DNA of 64,000 nucleotides, taken from NCBI GenBank assembly GCA_003149915.1, contig QAMK01000024.1, positions 78,113-142,112 of the forward strand, written 5' to 3'. Numbering within the stretch: the stretch's first letter is position 1; the number at the start of each line of letters is the position of its first letter. Source of the stretch: Bacillota bacterium. Its GTDB lineage: Bacteria; Bacillota_I; Bacilli_A; RF39; UBA660. The notes under the pieces are model-generated. The model saw nothing but the letters and a program-made list of their open reading frames with translations, was not told the DNA's origin and did not search any database. Positions 45,405-55,040 of the stretch are shown here, in pieces. Made by a program: the position numbers and the translations under genes.

Positions 45405-46703
45405 ATGGTAACATACGATTTAGAGCATACTTCTATCGTCGATTTGACAAACCGATTAATTATGGCCGCAGTAAAAGCGAAAGCCAGCGATATTCACATG
45501 GACCCAGTAGAAAATGGAATTAAAATCCGCTACCGTGTCGATGGTGATTTGCAAGATCATACACTAATTCCAAAAGAATACGAAAGAAACTTGACGACAC
45601 GTGTCAAATTGATTTCCAATATGAACATTACCGAAACTCGTCTTCCTCAAGACGGTGCTATCAAAGGTCGTATCGATGGCACAGACCTAGATATGCGTGT
45701 ATCTGTACTTCCGACCAACGAGGGTGAAAAAGTCGTTATTCGTATTTTGGACTATACGCGAAGCCTTGCCGGTTTAGAGGCTTTGAACTTTTCTCATAAA
45801 AACTTTAAAAAGATCAGTAAGATGTTGATGGTACCGAACGGAATTATTCTAGTAACCGGTGCGACTGGTTCTGGTAAATCAACGACTACCTACTCCATGT
45901 TACAATCTTTAAACAAAGAAGAAACGAACATCATCACTGTAGAAGACCCGATTGAAATGAACCTAGAAGGAATCAACCAAGTCCAAGTAAACAGCGATAT
46001 CGGTATGACGTTCGCAGCTGCATTACGTTCTATCTTACGTCAAGACCCGAACGTTATTCTAATCGGAGAAATTCGTGACTCTGAAACGGCTCAAATCGCC
46101 GTCCGTGCTTCTATCACTGGACACTTAGTATTATCGACCATCCACACCAACAGTTCTTTGTCTACCATCGAACGTTTGATGGATATGGATGTTGAGCGAT
46201 ATTTGTTATCAACTGCATTAGAAGGAATCATTTCTCAAAAACTGGCGCGTACATTATGTGAAAATTGTAAGACATTGCGGCGGACGACTCCTTACGAACG
46301 AGAAGTATTTAAAAAAGTCTTGAATAAAGATGTTCCAGAAGTATTCGATGCTTGCAAAAATTCATCGAAAGTCTGTGGTAAATGTAGAAACGGTTACCGT
46401 GGCCGTTTAGGTATTCATGAGGTCCTATTAATCAACGACCATATCAGAGACGCTTTAAATAACACTAGTTTGAAAAAAGAAGATTTACGTGACATGGTTT
46501 ACACCGATGATGTTACGACGATGTTACAAGATGGCTTAGAAAAAGTACTAGAAGGATATACGACGTTTGAAGAAATTTATAAGTTGATTGAAATTGAAGT
46601 TGACTTAGACAACAAATACGGCGAAAACGGTACGGATAAGCCGATGATAAAAGAAGATGATGAAAAAGAAAAGACTAATCAAGAGGGTAACCCAACTGAT
46701 TAG
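45405..46703 (+). CDS. PilB/GspE-type assembly ATPase
   Basis: The 432-residue protein is a secretion or pilus-assembly ATPase. It has ASDIHMDPVENGIKIRYRVDGDL at the N-domain, Walker A GATGSGKST (about 151-159), the Asp box TVEDPIEMNLEGINQVQVN, Walker B VILIGEIRDSETAQIA, the His box TGHLVLSTIHTN, and a four-Cys zinc site (CENC near 284, CGKC near 323). Lacking the long N1 domain of Gram-negative PilB, it is closer to ComGA-type proteins but longer. It is divergent from the pseudopilin genes and shares their regulatory gap. Confidence 0.85.
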   Translation: MVTYDLEHTSIVDLTNRLIMAAVKAKASDIHMDPVENGIKIRYRVDGDLQDHTLIPKEYERNLTTRVKLISNMNITETRLPQDGAIKGRIDGTDLDMRVSVLPTNEGEKVVIRILDYTRSLAGLEALNFSHKNFKKISKMLMVPNGIILVTGATGSGKSTTTYSMLQSLNKEETNIITVEDPIEMNLEGINQVQVNSDIGMTFAAALRSILRQDPNVILIGEIRDSETAQIAVRASITGHLVLSTIHTNSSLSTIERLMDMDVERYLLSTALEGIISQKLARTLCENCKTLRRTTPYEREVFKKVLNKDVPEVFDACKNSSKVCGKCRNGYRGRLGIHEVLLINDHIRDALNNTSLKKEDLRDMVYTDDVTTMLQDGLEKVLEGYTTFEEIYKLIEIEVDLDNKYGENGTDKPMIKEDDEKEKTNQEGNPTD

Positions 46704-46710
46704 TCTTTTT
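46669..46710. terminator. Bidirectional terminator between the pilB-type gene and tmk
   Basis: AAAAGACTAATC (46669-46680) and GATTAGTCTTTT (46698-46709) form a 12-bp stem. It lies inside the end of the ATPase gene and covers its stop codon. Confidence 0.85.
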
Positions 46711-47378
46711 TATTGCTCTAATAAAGATAAGATTTCTTTGTGAACTTCATCCCGAGATTTTAAAGAACCATCAAAATTGGTACATTCGACCCGGTCCCAA
46801 TGATATAACTCGGATAATTCGATGTATGCACGTTCTGAATTTTTTAAATACGTGACATCGTCATCGACTTGATCGATGGCCGTTTTCTTTTTGGCAAGTT
46901 CCAAAGATTTTTGATACGGCATATGAAGAAAAATGGTCTTGTCTGCTTTTGGTAATCCCAACAGCCAATACTCTAAACGATCGATCCATTGAAACATGTT
47001 GAAGCGCTCGTCTTTGTCTAAAATCTTACCACCCTGATGAGCCATGTTAGAACTGATATAACGATCGAGTACAACGTCGTATCCATCTTGCAGGTAAGAT
47101 TCCACTTTAGGAATGTTGTACTTTCGGTCTGCTGCATAATATAGACACGCGATATGAGGATCGATGTTGCTACTTCCTTCCGGAAACAAACATGGTCCAT
47201 ACCCTTCTTTTCCTAACAAGGACCCAGCAATAATTTGACCGGTCGGGCTATCGTATGTTGGAAATGATAACAAAACCGCCTTTTTCCCACTTTTGTTTAA
47301 TGCCTCTACAAGCATCGTTCCTTGCGTATGCTTTCCAGAAGAATCGCTACCCTCAATGACAATTAATTTTCCTTTCAT
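46710..47378 (-). CDS. tmk: Thymidylate kinase
   Basis: TMK phosphorylates dTMP to dTDP. The 222-residue protein has the P-loop GSDSSGKHTQ (about 10-19), the DR(Y/H) motif LDRYISSNMAHQ and a lid-like region. The P-loop has His where most bacterial TMKs have Thr (GKTTQ); other Firmicutes TMK variants also differ here. GGGAGG precedes the ATG. ThyX, the enzyme that supplies dTMP, is encoded nearby at 51.6 kb. Confidence 0.88.
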   Translation of the reverse strand: MKGKLIVIEGSDSSGKHTQGTMLVEALNKSGKKAVLLSFPTYDSPTGQIIAGSLLGKEGYGPCLFPEGSSNIDPHIACLYYAADRKYNIPKVESYLQDGYDVVLDRYISSNMAHQGGKILDKDERFNMFQWIDRLEYWLLGLPKADKTIFLHMPYQKSLELAKKKTAIDQVDDDVTYLKNSERAYIELSELYHWDRVECTNFDGSLKSRDEVHKEILSLLEQ

Positions 47379-47391
47379 AAAGCCTCCCTAT

Positions 47392-47973
47392 TTATCCTAT
47401 GACATTATTATTTTCGTCAAATTCCAGTAAAATACACTTTCTACTTGCTAAATAATCGCACATATGAACGAAATTTTGATATTTAGTCTTCGGTTTTGGT
47501 AATACTTCATTGCCGTCGTAGTCTTTCGTCCAACAACCCATATGAGATGCAATAACGGATTGTAAAAAAGCAATCTCCTCGTCGTTAAAATGAAGATGTT
47601 CTTTTTCTTCCTCAATCCAATTCGCCATCAAAAGTGGATGGTCGAACTGTGTGTATTTACTATGATCTTTGCCTGATTTCAAACCGTCATGTAAACAAAG
47701 TGCAATTAACATCAAATCTTTCTCATCACTCGTATACTTATCGCCGATGATTGGATCTGCTAACAACTCGTAAGCAATCCGAACAGCAGCTTTGGTGTGT
47801 CTCAACAATCCGCCAGTTCCCAACGCATAACGCGGATGATACTTTCCCGTGGAAGATGCTGGAATTTCAAAAAAATAATCTGGTAAGTTCGATACCAAAT
47901 ATTGAAAATCTACTAAATAATCTGGATTTTGGATGTAGGACATTTCTTTTTCAAAACATTTAATTTTATCCAC
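47392..47973 (-). CDS. HD-domain hydrolase
   Basis: A 193-residue protein with HD-superfamily metal ligands: His in LLRHTKAAVRIAYEL, the HD pair in ALCLHDGLKSG, His in FDHPLLMANWI and Asp in VHMCDYLAS. Such enzymes are phosphohydrolases acting on nucleotides or signalling molecules; the substrate is unknown. The start is GTG (47973), with GGAGGG ahead, and overlaps hemW by eight bases. Confidence 0.75.
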   Translation of the reverse strand: MDKIKCFEKEMSYIQNPDYLVDFQYLVSNLPDYFFEIPASSTGKYHPRYALGTGGLLRHTKAAVRIAYELLADPIIGDKYTSDEKDLMLIALCLHDGLKSGKDHSKYTQFDHPLLMANWIEEEKEHLHFNDEEIAFLQSVIASHMGCWTKDYDGNEVLPKPKTKYQNFVHMCDYLASRKCILLEFDENNNVIG

Positions 47974-49063
47974 TGGAATCCCTCCTTAAAAATTGTACTA
48001 AAATCGTATTCGAAATATAAATCTTATCTTCCGGAATCGCAAGATAATCCCCTTTTTGAACCAGTAACTGATTCTCTAATAAATCTACTATATCATAGAT
48101 ATCTGTAATGTTGCGATGATATTTTTGAAAAAAGTGCGAAATCGATACTCCTTTTAAAGTACGTAAACCTAAAATCATCTCGTAGTCCATCTGATCATCG
48201 ATAGACACGAATTCTCGCTCTGTTACGATGTTCCCTTCTTGATAGTGATTGAGACTACGTGTATTTGTCATACGGTAACCATCCACATAAGAAGATGCCC
48301 CAAGTCCGATACCGTAGTATTCTTCATTATGCCAATAGACCAAATTGTGTTTAGATTCGTAACCCACTTTCGCATAATTCGATACTTCGTAATGAAGATA
48401 TCCCGCATCTGTTAGTGTCTTAGTAATCATCTGATACATTTCAAAATCCGTATCTTCATCGACTGGCGTTACATGTTGATTAGAAAATACTGTGTTTTCT
48501 TCTAAAATCAAAGAGTAGCAAGAAATGTGTGGTACGTCCAAAGCCAAAAACTTTTGTAAATCCTCTTGCAAATCATCTAACGTTTCACCCGGTAACGCAT
48601 ACATCAAATCGACATTGATATTTTGAAAGTACTGTTTTGCAAGACGAATCTTCTCTTCAACGGGACCGACCGAACGTCCAATCTTCTCTAAAAGAGAATA
48701 CTGAAATGTTTGTAACCCGATTGAAAGACGATTGACAGAATGTCGTTTTAAAAGTACTAACAACTCTTCATCGATATCTTCGACATTACATTCGATGGTA
48801 AACTCCATCTCGTCACTAAAATAAGGCTCCAAATGAATGAGTAAATCCTCTAACATCGTTTTGGGAATGCAAGAAGGAGTCCCACCACCAATGTAGATTG
48901 TCTTCATCGGATGAACGGGAACATGACGGAGTTCTTCTAACAGTGCCGGATAGTAACTTTTCATCAGTTTAGGATAATTGTAATATTTACAAAAATCACA
49001 ATAAGCACAGATCGTTCTACAAAACGGAATATGAATATAGAGACTAGTTGGCAACTGTTTCAT
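47966..49063 (-). CDS. hemW: HemW-type radical SAM protein
   Basis: A 365-residue radical SAM protein with the cluster motif CRTICAYC (Cys15, Cys19, Cys22) plus Cys25, and the family markers TIYIGGGTPS and LSIGLQTFQ. HemW is a heme chaperone long annotated as oxygen-independent coproporphyrinogen oxidase. In B. subtilis it follows lepA; here a SpoIIID-like gene lies between them. It overlaps that gene by 20 bases and has AAGGAA ahead of its ATG. Confidence 0.88.
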   Translation of the reverse strand: MKQLPTSLYIHIPFCRTICAYCDFCKYYNYPKLMKSYYPALLEELRHVPVHPMKTIYIGGGTPSCIPKTMLEDLLIHLEPYFSDEMEFTIECNVEDIDEELLVLLKRHSVNRLSIGLQTFQYSLLEKIGRSVGPVEEKIRLAKQYFQNINVDLMYALPGETLDDLQEDLQKFLALDVPHISCYSLILEENTVFSNQHVTPVDEDTDFEMYQMITKTLTDAGYLHYEVSNYAKVGYESKHNLVYWHNEEYYGIGLGASSYVDGYRMTNTRSLNHYQEGNIVTEREFVSIDDQMDYEMILGLRTLKGVSISHFFQKYHRNITDIYDIVDLLENQLLVQKGDYLAIPEDKIYISNTILVQFLRRDSSG

Positions 49064-49712
49064 AACTACGTTCCTTGGAAACAGTCCCCGTCAAACTACG
49101 TGATGTTAACACGTATGAATCTAAGGATAACAAATGGATTGGGAAAATATGTAAAGATTTAATCAGTAAAGACGAATATTCCGGATGATGATTGATAAAA
49201 TCGACGCATTTACGAATCATCGAAATTCTCTCTTTCGTAAGAGTCCCTAATTTCTGATAATAATTGTTCTTATTCTCAGCAAACACCCGGTCTAAATCTT
49301 GTCGTACTTGAGCATTTTCTTTTCTGAGTAGGTTTAAACTTCGTTGTAAATTGGCAATCGGTCTAGCAAAGACAGACGATGCTTGTTTCATCGTCGCATG
49401 ATGGCGAATGATGTACTCAGCAACCTCGGTTGCTTCTTCGATTTTAACGAGTTCCCTTCTACGTTTTTGATACGCTCTACTCTTATGATATTTTTCTTCT
49501 TCACTTTTCTTTTGAAATGATTCTTTTGATTCCTGAATTTGCAAAGCCAAATCCGGATAATATTCCGGCAAAATGGTATCGAAGAATTTTTTGAGAGTCG
49601 TAGAGGTAGTCCCTCCTACTTCTCTTGCCAATGCCCTCATACTGAGAGAAGGATTTTTAATGGCAAGTTCTGCCGCCTGCTTTGTGATTTCTTTCTTTTT
49701 CCCAAGTTCCAT
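49044..49712 (-). CDS. SpoIIID-like regulator with duplicated helix-turn-helix
   Basis: A 222-residue basic protein with no membrane segment. Residues 9-55 (LSMRALAREVGGTTSTTLKKFF; LPEYYPDLALQIQE) match the SpoIIID pattern IAKEFGVSKSTVHKDL...LPEINPDLANEVKE. A second, weaker copy follows near residues 97-150 (VAEYIIRHHATMKQASSVFARPIANLQRSL). SpoIIID is a mother-cell sporulation transcription factor. The duplication and length (SpoIIID is about 90 residues) make it a SpoIIID-like relative. It lies between lepA and hemW, nine bases after lepA. Confidence 0.45.
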   Translation of the reverse strand: MELGKKKEITKQAAELAIKNPSLSMRALAREVGGTTSTTLKKFFDTILPEYYPDLALQIQESKESFQKKSEEEKYHKSRAYQKRRRELVKIEEATEVAEYIIRHHATMKQASSVFARPIANLQRSLNLLRKENAQVRQDLDRVFAENKNNYYQKLGTLTKERISMIRKCVDFINHHPEYSSLLIKSLHIFPIHLLSLDSYVLTSRSLTGTVSKERSYETVAN

Positions 49713-49721
49713 TTTGTTACA

Positions 49722-51521
49722 CTACCTTTCATCCATAGTTAGAACGGATAAGAATGCTTCCTGTGGAATTTCTACGTTTCCAACCTGTTTCATTCTCTTT
49801 TTACCTTCTTTTTGTTTCTCTAACAGTTTTCGTTTTCTTGTGATATCGCCACCATAGCATTTAGCAAGAACGTCCTTACGAAGGGCTTTGATGGTCTCTC
49901 TTGCGATTACTTTGCCACCAATGGCCGCCTGAATCGGAACCTCGAACAACTGTCTAGGAATTACTTCACGAAGTTTAGATACAATGCTTCGTCCTCGTGC
50001 ATAAGCAAAATCTTTATGAACGATAATAGAAAAAGCATCGACGATTTCTCCATTTAATAAGATATCTAATCGTACGAGAGAAGAAGCACGGTAACCGATT
50101 ACTTCATAATCGAAAGAGGCATATCCTTTCGTAGAACTCTTCAATCGGTCGAAGAAATCGTAAATGATTTCAGATAATGGCAATTCGTAATGAATGTCGA
50201 CTCGCGTCTGATCGATATAATCCATTCCAATATAAACACCACGTTTTCCTTGACATAGTTCCATAATTGGACCAATGTAAGTGGATGGTGTAAAAATACT
50301 CGTTTTGACAAATGGTTCTTCAATTTCTTTAATCAACGTTCGATCCGGAAGTTTTACTGGTGAATCGATTTCAATGGTCTCACCAGTCGTCAGTGTAACA
50401 TGATAAATAACGGATGGAGCCGTTGCAATCAAAGGAATTTTAAATTCTCGTTCAATTCGCTCTAATGTGATTTCCATGTGCAAAAGTCCTAAAAAGCCAC
50501 AGCGGAAACCAAATCCCAACGCTTTCGATGTCTCTGCTTCATAAAATAAAGAGGCATCATTTAATTTTAATTTATCTAACGATTCTCGTAACTCGTCAAA
50601 CTTAGTAGAATCGACCGGATAAAGTCCACAGTAAACCATCGGTTTCATCGGTTGATATCCCGTAATTGCATCCGTTGCCGGCTGGTCCATATGGGTAATG
50701 GTGTCTCCGACATGTACGTCTTGAATATCTTTAATCGACGCAACGATGTAACAGACGTCCCCTGCCACTGCTGAAGAAATTTTCTCTTCTTTCGGGTTCA
50801 TCGTAAATAGTTCCGTTACAACATAACTGGCGCCAGTCTTCATAAACAAAATTTTATCACCTACAGCAAGACTTCCCGCCATTAACCGAGCCAGTACGAC
50901 GACACCGCGATAAGAATCGAAATAACTATCGAATATTAATGCTTGTAAAGAATCTTTGGCATCTCCTTTTGGAGCGGGAATCCGTTCGATGACAGCTTCT
51001 ACTAAACTTTCGATTCCTTCGCCTGTTTTAGCACTCGTCAAAATAATTTCATCTTCCGAAAATCCTAAATTGGAGATGAGTTCTCCCTTTACTTTTGGAA
51101 TATCCGCATTCGGTAAGTCAATCTTGTTGATGACCGGTATAATCGTCAGATCGTGTTCCATCGCTAAATATAAATTGGCTAATGTCTGAGCCTCGATTCC
51201 TTGCGCCGCATCGACCACTAAAATTGCCCCTTCACAAGCCGCTAAACTACGACTCACTTCATAGGAGAAATCGACGTGCCCCGGAGTATCAATCAAGTTT
51301 AACAAATAATCTTCGCCATTATGATGATACGAAAGTTGGACGGCATTCAGTTTAATCGTGATGCCACGCTCCCGTTCGATATCCATACTATCTAACATTT
51401 GTTCTTTTGCTTCTCGTTTAGAAACGGCACCTGTCACTTCTAAAATTCGATCCGCTAACGTACTTTTTCCGTGATCGATATGAGCAATGATGGAAAAATT
51501 TCTGATATTCGATTGTTTCAT
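49722..51521 (-). CDS. lepA: Elongation factor 4 (LepA)
   Basis: LepA is a ribosome-bound GTPase that affects translation and initiation complex formation. The 599-residue protein has G1 AHIDHGKST (13-21), G2/G3 [11 protein letters not shown] and DTPGHVDF, G4 NKID, and the LepA-specific C-terminal domain ([29 protein letters not shown]). Length is typical. GTAGGTGA precedes the ATG, with an extended -10 (TGATACAAT) further upstream. Confidence 0.97.
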   Translation of the reverse strand: MKQSNIRNFSIIAHIDHGKSTLADRILEVTGAVSKREAKEQMLDSMDIERERGITIKLNAVQLSYHHNGEDYLLNLIDTPGHVDFSYEVSRSLAACEGAILVVDAAQGIEAQTLANLYLAMEHDLTIIPVINKIDLPNADIPKVKGELISNLGFSEDEIILTSAKTGEGIESLVEAVIERIPAPKGDAKDSLQALIFDSYFDSYRGVVVLARLMAGSLAVGDKILFMKTGASYVVTELFTMNPKEEKISSAVAGDVCYIVASIKDIQDVHVGDTITHMDQPATDAITGYQPMKPMVYCGLYPVDSTKFDELRESLDKLKLNDASLFYEAETSKALGFGFRCGFLGLLHMEITLERIEREFKIPLIATAPSVIYHVTLTTGETIEIDSPVKLPDRTLIKEIEEPFVKTSIFTPSTYIGPIMELCQGKRGVYIGMDYIDQTRVDIHYELPLSEIIYDFFDRLKSSTKGYASFDYEVIGYRASSLVRLDILLNGEIVDAFSIIVHKDFAYARGRSIVSKLREVIPRQLFEVPIQAAIGGKVIARETIKALRKDVLAKCYGGDITRKRKLLEKQKEGKKRMKQVGNVEIPQEAFLSVLTMDER

Positions 51522-51604
51522 AACGTCACCTACTTGTCAATTTTTTCTAAAACTTAGTACATTGTATCACAAAAACAGGTAGAAATCAAATCTGGAAACA
51601 AATG

Positions 51605-51630
51605 AAAATAACACAGAATTTCTGTGTTAT
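51605..51630 (-). terminator. Terminator of thyX
   Basis: TAACACAG (51609-51616) and CTGTGTTA (51622-51629) form a stem overlapping the thyX stop; the minus strand continues with TTTTC. Confidence 0.75.
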
Positions 51631-52859
51631 ACGATCCTATTTTTAGATGGATTGCCGCAAGGGTTCGTACAAGTGAAATCAGGAAATCCACAACGCATGG
51701 TCTTGGTGTAAGGTCTCAGTCTATCAGCAGCAGGATGTTTCGTACGGTCTAACGCTTCCATGTACTCAGTCAAAGTATCATCGGTATCTTTCCAAATTTC
51801 ATATTGGGCTGCAGTACATTCCCGTTCTTTTAATTTTTCGATGAAATTTTCTAACGTGCCACGTTCTTGAACAGCAATTTTCATGCCGTTCGGATAGACA
51901 GAACGAATGCTCTGAATATCTTGTTGCCACTCCCGCGTCAAGTCACGACCATCATACCCATCGTGCTTGCACTTAGAGGATAATAACTCCGGTACGAAGT
52001 AACCATACTTATCTCCTTCAGGAATTTGAATTTGGTAAGAAATCGTACGATGACGTTGAGCTTGGGCAAATGCAGCAAAAGACTCTGTATACGTAGTAGA
52101 ATAACTTTCTCCAAATTCATCGCGGAAGAACTTTTTATCAAAATCATCTCCCGGCTTAGCAAAAAGACGCAAATGACGATTCTTAAAATTCGTAAGAAGA
52201 CGCTCATCCACTAGATGAAGACGTTCACATTCAGAACGGAAAGCATGAAAAGAATCGATTAATCTCTCATCAAACGATGTACCTTTGCTTTCTTTTTCAT
52301 ACACTTCCATCATCATTAAAAGCCGATTTAGTTGTGCTAATGGAACAGTATAGACAAGTTCTGTTTGATAAAAGACACTCGTCATCGATCTCGCATTTTC
52401 TTGTGCCAACGTTCTCTTCTTTCGGTCTGGTAAAGCAGTCCCGAGATTTTGTTCGATCAAATCCAAAAAGATGTGATACCACTTATCGTAAAGTTCTACT
52501 TCCCTATCCGATAACCCAGCATGGGCACTAGGCTTCGTATACCGCAAACTTCTCTCACTGGCATTGTACTGTCCTTCATTATTTAAAACCATGTTGAACA
52601 TCTTAGGTGAATTCTCGATATCTAACGTCAAGCCAATATGTTCAAATACGGATTGATGACCATTGTTCGCATTCATATTGACACGTCGTTCCGTCTTATC
52701 AGGGCTCTCCTCAAAAGACGCTGCAAGACCATCCTGATTGTAACAAATTCCAGCGATATGACCAGAATGCGTCATGGCTCTTTTTAAATCGAACGTGCCA
52801 TCACTGTTTAAAAACGGTGTATTTTCTAGTAAATTGACTTTTAAATTGTTAATTCCCAT
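51627..52859 (-). CDS. thyX: FAD-dependent thymidylate synthase, long duplicated form
   Basis: ThyX makes dTMP from dUMP with FAD and folate. At 410 residues it is nearly twice the usual length. The N-terminal half has GHQSVFEHIGLTLDI and ERSLRYTKPS but lacks the RHR motif; the C-terminal half has AQRHRTISYQIQIPEG and a second copy of the C-terminal ThyX pattern (ERGTLENFIEKLKERECTAAQYEIW). This looks like a tandem duplication with division of active-site parts between halves. GGAGG precedes the ATG. Identity as ThyX is likely; the architecture is unusual. Confidence 0.75.
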   Translation of the reverse strand: MGINNLKVNLLENTPFLNSDGTFDLKRAMTHSGHIAGICYNQDGLAASFEESPDKTERRVNMNANNGHQSVFEHIGLTLDIENSPKMFNMVLNNEGQYNASERSLRYTKPSAHAGLSDREVELYDKWYHIFLDLIEQNLGTALPDRKKRTLAQENARSMTSVFYQTELVYTVPLAQLNRLLMMMEVYEKESKGTSFDERLIDSFHAFRSECERLHLVDERLLTNFKNRHLRLFAKPGDDFDKKFFRDEFGESYSTTYTESFAAFAQAQRHRTISYQIQIPEGDKYGYFVPELLSSKCKHDGYDGRDLTREWQQDIQSIRSVYPNGMKIAVQERGTLENFIEKLKERECTAAQYEIWKDTDDTLTEYMEALDRTKHPAADRLRPYTKTMRCGFPDFTCTNPCGNPSKNRIV

Positions 52860-52935
52860 ATATTTCCTCCTACTATTTCCCGCTTCTTACCCTTATCTAA
52901 ATAAAAGTATAACGAGAAAGAAGAAAAAAAGCAAC

Positions 52936-52968
52936 AAAAAAAAGACATGGAACGAATCATCATTCCAT
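52936..52968 (-). terminator. Terminator of the gene at 52984
   Basis: On the minus strand ATGGAA pairs with TTCCAT across a 10-base loop and is followed, after three bases, by eight T residues. Confidence 0.6.
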
Positions 52969-52983
52969 ATCGAATCAAATAAT

Positions 52984-53739
52984 CTAGATTTTATAAGATT
53001 TTCCAAACGAAGTAACTTGATAAGAATTCCGAAATACAAAATGAAAGAAAACAAATTGAAATAAACAAGTAATTAGAAAAAACAAAAATAGTTGTCCAAA
53101 ACGTCCCGATATTTCCGGTAAATAAAAGCCATGTAACGAAAAAGATGCTAGCAATACAATATACAAAACAAAAATAATGTAAGATAAAAAGTCTAAGAAA
53201 ATCCCTTGTTTTTTTAAAAGTCCTGCCTGCTCCATATCGGATACCAACAATTTTAAATAACATTTTTTAAAAGCAGGCGTAAAAAAGTCTTTGAACGACT
53301 TATCGCCACTCTGTAGATAATCGGTAATGACACGCAAGTGAGAATCGAATACACCGTAGTTTTTTAAAATTGTCGTAACGTGATACGAATCTTTCTCTTT
53401 CGTGATGTAACGTCTTTTTTCTAAATCTTCCAAATCTTTCTTTAAACAAGTCCGAAACGAAATTCGAGATGTTTTTAAAACCTCCTGTACACCATGAGAA
53501 TGTACATATTTAGAAGAATAATAAGAACCAGTCTCGCTTCGTTTTAAGAAAGAAAATAAAAATAAGAGCAAACGATAAAACAAAAAGCACAAAATCATAC
53601 ATGCAATAGAATAAGAGAAAAATTGAAAATCGAAGCCAATCGAACGATCCCTTTGCCAAAAGAAAAAGAAACATCCAAATAATACAAATAAAGAAAGAAA
53701 AAAGGAAAATAGTCGTTTTTCTAAAAATGTCGTTCTCAT
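52984..53739 (-). CDS. Membrane protein, unrecognised
   Basis: A ~251-residue protein with two N-terminal membrane helices, a soluble middle (SRISFRTCLKKDLEDLEKRRYITKEKDSYHVTT), which looks like a small winged-helix-like region, and two C-terminal helices (LSYIIFVLYIVLLASF; FGQLFLFFLITCLFQFVFF). The arrangement resembles DUF2207-type proteins but this is not certain. ATG 53739 follows GGAGG. It lies between the spoIIP block and thyX, in the position of no known conserved neighbour. Confidence 0.55.
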   Translation of the reverse strand: MRTTFLEKRLFSFFLSLFVLFGCFFFFWQRDRSIGFDFQFFSYSIACMILCFLFYRLLLFLFSFLKRSETGSYYSSKYVHSHGVQEVLKTSRISFRTCLKKDLEDLEKRRYITKEKDSYHVTTILKNYGVFDSHLRVITDYLQSGDKSFKDFFTPAFKKCYLKLLVSDMEQAGLLKKQGIFLDFLSYIIFVLYIVLLASFSLHGFYLPEISGRFGQLFLFFLITCLFQFVFFHFVFRNSYQVTSFGKSYKI

Positions 53740-53780
53740 AACTAGCCTCCTACATCTATTATACAATAAAAATAGAAAAA

Positions 53781-53806
53781 GAAAAAAGCCTTCTTTCGAA
53801 GACTTT
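53781..53806 (-). terminator. Terminator after the YqxA-position gene
   Basis: On the minus strand AGTCTTC pairs with GAAGGCT around GAAA, followed by six T residues. Confidence 0.85.
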
Positions 53807-54126
53807 TAAGAAACCATTTTAGCTAAACTTTTAATGGCGTTGGTAAGGACATCTTTAATGGTCTTGCCAATCCAATTGGAAAGATGTAAAGAAGAAGAGG
53901 AAATCGTGTTATCATAATCTTTTTCGAATGTTTTTAAGTATTCTTTGAGATCGATTTCCGCACCATTTTGGACATCCGTTTCAAATGCTTTGATTTGTTC
54001 TAAAGTTAAAATTGTTTTATTTTTTTCTTCTGTTTCGTAGTAACCGGTTTTAGAAGAAAAATACAGTCCAAAGAAGATAACCAATAAAAAGATGAATATT
54101 CCAAGCCATACATCCTTTACTTTCAT
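53806..54126 (-). CDS. Small membrane protein in the yqxA position
   Basis: A 106-residue protein with one N-terminal membrane helix (VWLGIFIFLLVIFFGLYF, 5-22) and a charged outside domain. In B. subtilis yqxA (DUF3679) sits between spoIIP and lepA, and this gene lies directly after spoIIP, overlapping it by ATGA. It is therefore a probable functional counterpart of yqxA, but sequence similarity was not shown. Confidence 0.5.
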   Translation of the reverse strand: MKVKDVWLGIFIFLLVIFFGLYFSSKTGYYETEEKNKTILTLEQIKAFETDVQNGAEIDLKEYLKTFEKDYDNTISSSSLHLSNWIGKTIKDVLTNAIKSLAKMVS

Positions 54127-55040
54127 GCATCACCTACCATCACAGCATAAAGTGCTTCTGCGATTGCAAGACAAGTGTGATAGACTTCTTCTAATGTGTT
54201 TTCCATGCCACCAATCTCTATCAATATCGTATTACCAGAAAAATCTTGATTGTAAACGCCGTTCACTCCAGCCCCACTCTTGCGATAAATTCCTCTCGAA
54301 ATCCCTTCGTAATGACTGTTTAAGTATTGTTCAATTTGAACGGTTAAGGCTTCGTTCGCCGCATGACCAGTATTTTCCATACCAATTAAAAACATCACTT
54401 TGGCATAATCAGTGTCTCCAATCGTAACCGTAGAAATTCCTCTAGAGACAGAGTCACGATGTAAATCTACAAAGTACTCTAAAGTTGGATACTCCAAGAT
54501 GGCACTTTCTAAAAACGTTCTAGTGGCATCGTAACTCCTAGCATATTTCCAACCGTTGGCATTTAATACATCCGTTGCACTTCGCTCTTCGACGACGACA
54601 TCGATTCCTCTTTTTTTGAATTCTTCTTGTAAAATATAGTTTGTTACTGTCACGTTGGGTGCCACTCCAAAACCATTCACCATATCGGCCTGATACTCTT
54701 CTCCCGGATGACTATTGTAAAAGTAGATCAGGGGCTGAAATAATTTACCATCGGGAGAAGGTGTTGGAGTCGGAGGAGAAAACACATATGTTTGAAACGT
54801 TCCTTCTAAAATAGACTCTAGCGGATCAAAAGAAGAATTCTCAGAAGTAGCATCAGAAGAAAAATCGATTCCTTTTGTTGCAAAGGTAGAAGTAATCTCT
54901 ACGAGTGAACGATCACTCCGTCTTGCAAAATAAAAAACAAGAGTCGCTAGTAATCCTAAAAATAGAATGCCATAGATTCGTTTCTTTTTCCTAATACCAC
55001 TTCCTTTCTGCAAACATTGTAGCAGGAACAGTAGTATCAT
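54123..55040 (-). CDS. spoIIP: Stage II sporulation protein P (peptidoglycan amidase/endopeptidase)
   Basis: SpoIIP cuts septal peptidoglycan with SpoIID during engulfment. The ~305-residue protein has an N-terminal membrane anchor (IYGILFLGLLATLVFYF), a variable linker and the amidase domain with zinc ligands in YFYNSHPGEEY, EERSATDVLN and FVDLHRDSVSR, ending IEIGGMENTLEEVYHT. The ATG at 55040 has no binding site; the only good one (AAAGGAAG) points to an in-frame ATT codon at 54995. The start is therefore unsure. It follows gpr by nine bases, as in B. subtilis. Confidence 0.88.
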   Translation of the reverse strand: MILLFLLQCLQKGSGIRKKKRIYGILFLGLLATLVFYFARRSDRSLVEITSTFATKGIDFSSDATSENSSFDPLESILEGTFQTYVFSPPTPTPSPDGKLFQPLIYFYNSHPGEEYQADMVNGFGVAPNVTVTNYILQEEFKKRGIDVVVEERSATDVLNANGWKYARSYDATRTFLESAILEYPTLEYFVDLHRDSVSRGISTVTIGDTDYAKVMFLIGMENTGHAANEALTVQIEQYLNSHYEGISRGIYRKSGAGVNGVYNQDFSGNTILIEIGGMENTLEEVYHTCLAIAEALYAVMVGDA

